Positions 58,718 to 64,000 of a stretch of 64,000 bases of DNA are shown in pieces; the stretch's first letter is position 1, and each line of letters starts with the position of its first letter. This stretch comes from Oceanicola granulosus HTCC2516. Lineage in GTDB: Bacteria; Pseudomonadota; Alphaproteobacteria; Rhodobacterales; Rhodobacteraceae. The notes under the pieces are model-generated. The model was not told the DNA's origin and ran no database searches. It worked only from the letters and a program-made list of their open reading frames with translations. The stretch spans positions 1,375,010 through 1,439,009 of the forward strand of contig NZ_CH724107.1 in the NCBI RefSeq assembly GCF_000153305.1, written 5' to 3'. Position numbers and translations under genes: made by a program.

Positions 58718-59164
58718 ATGCCATACGAGAAGACAGAGGACGCCCTCGCCCGCCTCGACCCGGAGCAGTTCCGCGTCACCCAGCAGAACGGCACCGAACG
58801 GCCCGGCACCGGCAAGTACCTCGACAACAAGGAGCCCGGCATCTACGTCGACGTCGTCTCGGGCGAGCCGCTGTTCGCGTCGTCCGACAAGTACGAGTCG
58901 GGCTGCGGCTGGCCGAGCTTCACCAAGCCCATCGAGCCCGCCCACGTCGCCGAGCTGCGCGACACAAGCCACGGCATGGTGCGCACCGAGGTCCGCTCGA
59001 CCCACGGCGACAGCCACCTCGGCCACGTCTTTCCCGACGGCCCGCCCGACCGGGGCGGCCTGCGCTACTGCATCAATTCCGCCAGCTTGCGCTTCGTCCA
59101 CCGCGACGACATGGAGGTGGAAGGCTACGGGGCCTATCTCGATCAAGTGGAGGACATCCGATGA
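58718..59164 (+). CDS. msrB: Peptide-methionine (R)-S-oxide reductase MsrB
   Basis: A 148-residue repair enzyme for methionine-R-sulfoxide. The motifs SGCGWPSF and [10 protein letters not shown] are present, and the catalytic Cys lies in [11 protein letters not shown] at about residue 118, with a second Cys in SGCGWP at 63. The four zinc-binding Cys of the other subtype are absent. GGAGGT sets the start at 58718. It overlaps msrA by four bases. Confidence 0.93.
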   Translation: MPYEKTEDALARLDPEQFRVTQQNGTERPGTGKYLDNKEPGIYVDVVSGEPLFASSDKYESGCGWPSFTKPIEPAHVAELRDTSHGMVRTEVRSTHGDSHLGHVFPDGPPDRGGLRYCINSASLRFVHRDDMEVEGYGAYLDQVEDIR

Positions 59165-59679
59165 ATGCCGAAAATCTGAGCCGCGCCGTGCTCGCCGGCG
59201 GCTGCTTCTGGGGCATGCAGGACCTGATCCGCAAGTTGCCCGGCGTGGAGAAGACCCGCGTCGGCTACAGCGGCGGCGACGTGCCCAACGCCACCTACCG
59301 CAACCACGGCACCCACGCCGAGGCGATCGAGATCCTCTACGACCCCGACCGGATCAGCTATCGCCGGCTGCTGGAGTTCTTCTTCCAGATCCACGATCCG
59401 ACCACGAAGAACCGGCAGGGCAACGACCGGGGCATGAGCTACCGCTCCGCGATCTACTATGTCGACGAGGACCAGGAGCGCATCGCGCGCGACACCATCG
59501 CCGATGTCGAGGCGTCGGGCCTGTGGCCGGGCAAGGTGGTCACCGAGGTCGAGCCGGTGGGCGATTTCTGGGAGGCCGAGCTCGAGCACCAGGACTACCT
59601 CGAGCGCATTCCCAACGGCTACACCTGCCACTTCCCCCGCCCCGACTGGGTGCTGCCCCGTCGCGACGCGGCGGAGTGA
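59161..59679 (+). CDS. msrA: Peptide-methionine (S)-S-oxide reductase MsrA
   Basis: A 172-residue enzyme with the catalytic Cys in GGCFWG at residues 13-18 and the conserved [32 protein letters not shown] and Trp-Glu-containing [14 protein letters not shown] segments (each given in part). It repairs the S epimer of methionine sulfoxide and is translationally coupled to msrB. Confidence 0.95.
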   Translation: MNAENLSRAVLAGGCFWGMQDLIRKLPGVEKTRVGYSGGDVPNATYRNHGTHAEAIEILYDPDRISYRRLLEFFFQIHDPTTKNRQGNDRGMSYRSAIYYVDEDQERIARDTIADVEASGLWPGKVVTEVEPVGDFWEAELEHQDYLERIPNGYTCHFPRPDWVLPRRDAAE

Positions 59680-59687
59680 GCCGATCC

Positions 59688-59712
59688 GGCGGGCGGCCCG
59701 GCGCCGCCCGCC
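59688..59712. terminator. Bidirectional hairpin between msrA and the exporter gene
   Basis: GGCGGGCGGC (59688-59697) and GCCGCCCGCC (59703-59712) form a perfect ten-base stem with a five-base loop, in the 36-base gap between two convergent genes. No T-run is present, as is common in very GC-rich genomes. Confidence 0.55.
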
Positions 59713-59715
59713 GTC

Positions 59716-60318
59716 TCACCCGCTGAGCAGCTTGTAGGCGATCGCCCACATCACCAGCGCGATCAGCGCCTCCAGCGTGCGCCACGCCGCCGGCCGCTCG
59801 AACAGCGGCCGCAGCCACGCCGCGCCGTAGCCGAGGGCGAAGAAGAACAGGAACGAGCCCGAGATCGCGCCCGTGGCGAAGGCGCCGAGGTCGTCGGCGT
59901 ACTGCGTCGAGATGGTGCCGAGCAGGACCACCGTGTCGAGGTAGACGTGCGGGTTGAGCAACGTCAGCGCCAGGCAAGCGGCGAGCGTGCGGCCGAGCCC
60001 GGCGCGCGCCCGCCCGGTGTCGGCGCTGAGCGCCGCGTTCGAGCGCAGCGCCGACAGCATGCTCCTCGCCCCGTACCAGATCAGGAACGCCCCGCCCCCG
60101 TAGCGCATCACCGGCTCGAGCCACGGCAGCCAGTCGGCGATGGTCTGGAAGCTGGTGACGCCGAGCGTGATCAGCAGCGCGTCCGACACCGCGCAGGCCA
60201 GGCAGACGGCGAACACGTGCTCTCCGCGCAGCCCCTGGCGCAGCACGAAGGCGTTCTGCGCGCCGATGGCGACGATCAGGCTGAGGCTCATGGCGAGGCC
60301 GGTGAAGAAGATCGTCAT
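59716..60318 (-). CDS. LysE/ArgO-family amino acid exporter
   Basis: A 200-residue membrane protein with about six helices. The N-terminal GAQNAFVLRQGLRGEH segment and the later LLNPHVYLDTVVLLG are the signature of the LysE/ArgO branch, which exports lysine or arginine. The start at 60318 was chosen because an upstream in-frame leader is not conserved in the family. It diverges from the histidine kinase gene across a 290-base gap that shows no feature other than probable promoters. Confidence 0.88.
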   Translation of the reverse strand: MTIFFTGLAMSLSLIVAIGAQNAFVLRQGLRGEHVFAVCLACAVSDALLITLGVTSFQTIADWLPWLEPVMRYGGGAFLIWYGARSMLSALRSNAALSADTGRARAGLGRTLAACLALTLLNPHVYLDTVVLLGTISTQYADDLGAFATGAISGSFLFFFALGYGAAWLRPLFERPAAWRTLEALIALVMWAIAYKLLSG

Positions 60319-60608
60319 CGAAGGTGCGGGCTCCCTGGCGCGCGCGCACAGGATCAGACTCGGGCGGGGAGGTGAAGCCGCAGGCACCGGAAAGCGCGAC
60401 TTTTCATCATAGTTTCGACAAAGTCACAGGGCATCAATTCGGGCAAGACCATCCCACGAGTCGTCCTGCGCCCGCAGTGCGCGACCGGAAATCGAGCGGA
60501 GAGGCGTCGCTTTGCAGCAGGTGAATGCTGGCATATCTGCCCGCCGGACGGCGTGGCCCGCGAAGCCGCCCGGCCGCCGCTTGTTCCACGGCGGGCGTGG
60601 GTAGCGCG

Positions 60609-62051
60609 ATGGTCGACGAGAACATCCAGGACCGCCCGGTCGACGAGAACCACCGCCTGCTGAAGAACTTGCGGGACTACGCGCGCGCGGTTCAGACGCT
60701 GACCTGGCAGCGGCAGGGCATCTTCGCCGCCGTCGCGGTGCTGACGGGGAGTTTCTTCTCGCCGTGGAAGGCCGCGCTGTTCTTCGCCGTCTGCATGTTC
60801 TGCGAGTTCGTCGATCTGCGGCTGTCGCGGCGGGTGGCGAAGATCGCCGACGGCGACTACGCGACGACGCGGCGCCTGTACCCGTTCTACATCGCCAACA
60901 CGGTGGCCAGCGGCCTGGCGATCGGCATCTACGCCGTGTGGGTCGGGATCACCGGGGACGGCGCGGGCATGTTCACCGCCCTGTTCTGCCTGTTCGCCGC
61001 CGCCCTCTACGCGTCGATCAACAACCACCAGATCGCGAGCGCGCTGGCGATCCGGCTGACGCTCTACGGCGGCTCGTTCCTCGTCATCACGGTGCGGGAC
61101 CTCTACGTCTACCGCCCGCCGCTGTCGTCGGACATGTGGCTGCAGTTCTTCACGGTCATCTTCGTGATGTACTTCCTGATCGACTGTTCGCTCGGCTTCC
61201 TGCGGATGTACCGGCACGACCTCAAGCAGCTCGAGAACCTCGAGCGCGAGCACGAGCGCGCCAAGGCGGCGCTGGTGCTGCGCACCCAGTTCGTCGCCAT
61301 CGTCAGCCACGAGTTGCGCACGCCGCTGACCTCGATCAAGGGCTCGCTCGACCTCATCAACTCGGGCCGCTTCGGCGATTTCCCGCCCCAGGCCAAGTCG
61401 CTGCTGCAGATGATCGACCGCAACAGCCGCCGCCTCGCCGACCTCGTCGACGACCTGCTCGACCTGCAGAAGCTCGAGGAAGGCCGGATGACGTTCGAGA
61501 AGAAGACGATCGACATCCGCACCTTCATCGCCGACGCGCTCACCTCGCACGAGGGGCTCGCCAAGCGCTACGACGTGCGCCTCAACGTGAAGGTCGATTG
61601 CGCGAACCCGGTCTACGTGCACACCGACCCGTCGCGCCTGATGCAGGTGCTCGGCAACATCATCTCCAATGCCGCCAAGTTCTCCCCGGAGAACGGCGAC
61701 GTCGACATCTGGCTCGACGTCGAGAACGGCCGCGTCCGCGTCTACGTGCGCGATCGGGGCGTCGGGATTCCGCCGGGCCAGAAGGAGGCCGTGTTCGGCC
61801 GCTTCACCCAGATCGACGCGTCCGACCAGCGCAAGTTCGGCGGCACCGGGCTGGGAATGAACATTTCGCGCGAGATCATCGAGGCGATTGGCGGCACGAT
61901 CGATTACGAAAGCGAGGTCGGGAAAGGCACGACATTCGTCATCGAGCTCCCCTGCGCGGTCGTTCTGGACCAGGCGTCCGACGACGAAGAGACCTCGCTG
62001 TGTGATGATGCTGCATCAGAAGAGGCCTTACCGGCAACAGTTCGGGCCTAA
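60609..62051 (+). CDS. Membrane histidine kinase
   Basis: A 480-residue sensor kinase. About six membrane helices fill residues 35-200, with no large periplasmic loop, so the sensor is the membrane part itself. A short coiled coil leads to the H-box IVSHELRTPL with the phospho-acceptor His at about 234. The ATPase domain shows GNIISNAAKFS, RDRGVGIPP and GTGLGMNI. There is no receiver domain and no response regulator gene beside it. The start at 60609 is preceded only by a weak GGGTAG. It lies 148 bases before the methyltransferase-like gene on the same strand. Confidence 0.88.
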   Translation: MVDENIQDRPVDENHRLLKNLRDYARAVQTLTWQRQGIFAAVAVLTGSFFSPWKAALFFAVCMFCEFVDLRLSRRVAKIADGDYATTRRLYPFYIANTVASGLAIGIYAVWVGITGDGAGMFTALFCLFAAALYASINNHQIASALAIRLTLYGGSFLVITVRDLYVYRPPLSSDMWLQFFTVIFVMYFLIDCSLGFLRMYRHDLKQLENLEREHERAKAALVLRTQFVAIVSHELRTPLTSIKGSLDLINSGRFGDFPPQAKSLLQMIDRNSRRLADLVDDLLDLQKLEEGRMTFEKKTIDIRTFIADALTSHEGLAKRYDVRLNVKVDCANPVYVHTDPSRLMQVLGNIISNAAKFSPENGDVDIWLDVENGRVRVYVRDRGVGIPPGQKEAVFGRFTQIDASDQRKFGGTGLGMNISREIIEAIGGTIDYESEVGKGTTFVIELPCAVVLDQASDDEETSLCDDAASEEALPATVRA

Positions 62052-62199
62052 CGCCGCGTCAAATGACCCCGGGGTATGTCGAAAGACTTGCCCGGTCACA
62101 TTTCTGCCCATATTCCTACATGAATAGCGGACTGTATCACCCGGCAGTCCCAACAAAAAAGTCAACCCGTGGTTCGAGGCCGCGAGCATGTAGGGACCA

Positions 62200-62760
62200 T
62201 TGCAGGTGTCGCTTTCTCCAGATTTCCTTATCGGAATTATCGCGCTCGCGTATTTCCTGATGATTTCCATGGCCACGAGCCAGCACTTCGCGTCGGCGAA
62301 ATACCCGATCGGCATGTACGTCATCTCGATCCTGTCGCTCGGCGGCCTCTTCACCTTTCTCTATCACGCGTTCTTCGAGCAGCTGGCCTACACGCTGGTC
62401 TCGCTGGTGCTGACCGTCGTGGCGTTCGCGCTGTTCATCTGGGCGATCCGGCACAGCCGGGAGAAGCGGCTGTCGCTGGCGTTCGACGAGGAGCAGAAGA
62501 TCGACGGGATCATCACGACCGGCCCGTGGCGCTACGTGCGCCATCCGTTCTACGTCTCCTACACCATGTTCTGGCTCGGCGGCGCGCTGGGCACCCTGCA
62601 CATGGCCTCCATCGCCGTCGCCGCGTCGCTGCTGTTCATCTACACCTATTCCGCCTGGCGCGAGGAGAAGGCGCTGAAGGTCGGCGCCTTCGGGCAGGAT
62701 TACGTCACCTACCGCGAGAAGGCCGGATTCTTCCTGCCCAAGCTCGTCTCGCGGGGCTGA
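62200..62760 (+). CDS. Isoprenylcysteine carboxyl methyltransferase-like membrane protein
   Basis: A 186-residue protein with about four membrane helices and the C-terminal GPWRYVRHPFYVSY motif of the ICMT/PEMT family, followed by EEKALKVGAFGQDYVTYREKAGFF, the usual cofactor-contacting end. Members methylate lipids or carboxyl groups using S-adenosylmethionine. The start is uncertain: TTG at 62200 or GTG at 62206. It ends three bases before the FeeM-like gene. The gap 62052-62199 is AT-rich. Confidence 0.75.
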   Translation: MQVSLSPDFLIGIIALAYFLMISMATSQHFASAKYPIGMYVISILSLGGLFTFLYHAFFEQLAYTLVSLVLTVVAFALFIWAIRHSREKRLSLAFDEEQKIDGIITTGPWRYVRHPFYVSYTMFWLGGALGTLHMASIAVAASLLFIYTYSAWREEKALKVGAFGQDYVTYREKAGFFLPKLVSRG

Positions 62761-62763
62761 CGG

Positions 62764-63354
62764 GTGGAGAAGCAATTCCACTACGCCCGTGCGCGGACGG
62801 ATGCCGAACTCGAGGAGATCGGCGCGTTCCGCTACAAGTGCTACCGCGCCGACAACCTGATCGAGAGCCGGCCCGAGAAGACGTTTCTCGACGAGTACGA
62901 TTTCGTCGATTCGGCGCACAATTTCATGATGAAGTCGGCCGGGCGCATCGTCGGGTCGATCCGGCTGCACATCCTCGACGCCCAGCACCACAGCTCGGCG
63001 ACGATGGCGGCCTTTTCCGATGTCCTGATGCCCAAGATGCTGTCGGGGATGACCATGATCGACGGCGCGCGCTTCGCCGTTGAGCCCGATCTCGGCGCGC
63101 TGCGGCTGGCGGTGGCGCGGCAGACGCTGCGCATCTACACCCGCTTCGCCAACATGAACGCCGTCGATTACTGCGTCGCGGCGGTCGTCGAATCGCGCCT
63201 CGAACTCTACCGCCGGCTCTACGGCTTCACCCAGATGTCCGAGCCGCGCGCCTACGGCAACCTGACCAAGCAGCTCGCGCTCATGGGCGTCGACCCCCGC
63301 CGCTCCGGCATCGGCGCGCCCGACGACTTCCAGCCCCTCGCCATCGCCGGCTGA
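62764..63354 (+). CDS. FeeM-like N-acyl amino acid synthase (GNAT fold)
   Basis: A 196-residue protein resembling FeeM-type N-acyl amino acid synthases, which are related in fold to acyl-homoserine-lactone synthases and use acyl carrier protein as donor. Supporting segments are GAFRYKCYRADNLI near the N terminus, FLDEYDFVDSAHNF, GRIVGSIRLHIL and the ARFAVEPDL/ARQTLRIYTRFA core (each partial). It starts with GTG at 62764, directly after the methyltransferase-like gene, so the two are probably cotranscribed. Product unknown. Confidence 0.65.
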   Translation: MEKQFHYARARTDAELEEIGAFRYKCYRADNLIESRPEKTFLDEYDFVDSAHNFMMKSAGRIVGSIRLHILDAQHHSSATMAAFSDVLMPKMLSGMTMIDGARFAVEPDLGALRLAVARQTLRIYTRFANMNAVDYCVAAVVESRLELYRRLYGFTQMSEPRAYGNLTKQLALMGVDPRRSGIGAPDDFQPLAIAG

Positions 63355-63357
63355 GCC

Positions 63358-64000
63358 CTACGGCTCGCGCTCGGCGGCGAGCCAGTCGAGCAGGCGGCGC
63401 AGCGGCTCCCGCATCGGGCGGTCGGACAGCCACACCAGCCAGTAGCGCCCGGCGCTCCGGGACGGCGTCTCGTGGACCCGCACCAGCCGGCCCCGCGCCA
63501 CCTCCTCGTCGGCGAGGAAGGTCGGCAGCAGCGCGACGCCCATGCCGAAGGCAGCGGCCTCGGCGAGGGTCTTGAACTGGTCGAACAGCATCCCGTGCAG
63601 GCCCGTCACCGCGACTCCCTGCGCTTCGAGCCAGTCCTCCCACGCCCCCGGCCGGCTCTCCAGGTGCAGCAGCGGCAGCTCGAGCAGGCGTGCGGGGGTG
63701 ACGGGCTCCGCGCCGAGCAGGCCCGGTGCGGCGACGGGGATCACCGATTCGCCGGCGAGGTCGAAGTAGTCGACGCCGTGCCAGTCGCGATGGCCGAAGT
63801 GCATCGCCGCGTCGAAGCGCTCGCGGCGCAGGTCGAACGGCACGGCGCGGGTGCCGAAATTGAGCCGGATGTCGGGGTTCTCCGCCCGGAACCGGCCGAG
63901 CCGCGGCCCCAGCCAGTGCGCGCCGAAGGCCGGCAGCACCGCGAGGTTCAGGCTCACGCCGTCCGGGTTCGACGTCAGCCGCAGCGAGGCGCGCGCCAGC
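63358..64000 (-). CDS. LysR-family regulator, 5' part beyond the window
   Basis: The C-terminal effector-binding domain of a LysR-type regulator of the GcvA-like group: SLNLAVLPAFGAHWLGPRLGRF, then the LLPTFLADEEVARGRLVRV end (each partial). The frame stays open to the window edge at 64000, so the helix-turn-helix domain and the true start lie outside. It converges with the FeeM-like gene. Confidence 0.85.
   Translation of the reverse strand, partial: LARASLRLTSNPDGVSLNLAVLPAFGAHWLGPRLGRFRAENPDIRLNFGTRAVPFDLRRERFDAAMHFGHRDWHGVDYFDLAGESVIPVAAPGLLGAEPVTPARLLELPLLHLESRPGAWEDWLEAQGVAVTGLHGMLFDQFKTLAEAAAFGMGVALLPTFLADEEVARGRLVRVHETPSRSAGRYWLVWLSDRPMREPLRRLLDWLAAEREP

Overview
The window is very GC-rich, double-strand-coding bacterial DNA. 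It looks like an alphaproteobacterium of the Rhodobacterales type: phosphatidylcholine synthase, FlaF/FlbT flagellin control, MotE, a MucR zinc-finger regulator, an FtcR-like regulator, an SltF-type muramidase and CtrA-like boxes (TTAA-N7-TTAAC) at flagellar promoters. No rRNA, CRISPR array, insertion sequence or prophage is visible, and no gene-free stretch exceeds 300 bases.

Region 1 (10-14499) is a catabolic and transport block. One minus-strand operon (7786 to 10) encodes a polyamine-type ABC importer with two different ATPases, two permeases and a Tat-exported binding protein, plus two short-chain dehydrogenases and a polysaccharide deacetylase-fold amidohydrolase. A second minus-strand operon (14499 to 9053) encodes the 5-oxoprolinase subunits PxpA, PxpB and PxpC together with a biotin carboxylase, a biotin carrier and a second binding protein that lacks a signal peptide. 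A GntR/FCD regulator with two winged-helix domains lies between them, and a near-identical 15-base motif precedes both operons. The block looks like one regulon for importing and opening a cyclic amide or similar compound.

Region 2 (14623-20273) is mixed: a three-gene operon with a Tat-exported Ser-x-x repeat protein, a small lipoprotein and an HprK-like P-loop protein; tRNA-Arg(UCU); pcaB; phosphatidylcholine synthase; and DUF484-xerC.

Region 3 (20289-58207) is one nearly complete flagellar locus: export apparatus (fliI, fliH, fliJ-like, fliP, fliQ, fliR, flhA, flhB), rod, ring, hook and junction genes, switch genes (fliF, fliG, fliM, fliN), motor genes (motA, motB, motE, a motC-like TPR protein, two fliL-like genes), flagellin with flaF/flbT, and regulators (ftcR-like, a divergent RpoH-like sigma factor, mucR). 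I see no fliD, fliO, fliA, flgM or che genes. Several cluster-specific proteins have no recognised function.

Region 4 (58419-64000) holds a small basic ORF, msrB-msrA, a LysE/ArgO exporter, and a three-gene plus-strand set: a membrane histidine kinase, an isoprenylcysteine-methyltransferase-like membrane enzyme and a FeeM-like N-acyl amino acid synthase. The set could be an undescribed lipid-signal system. A LysR regulator runs off the right edge.
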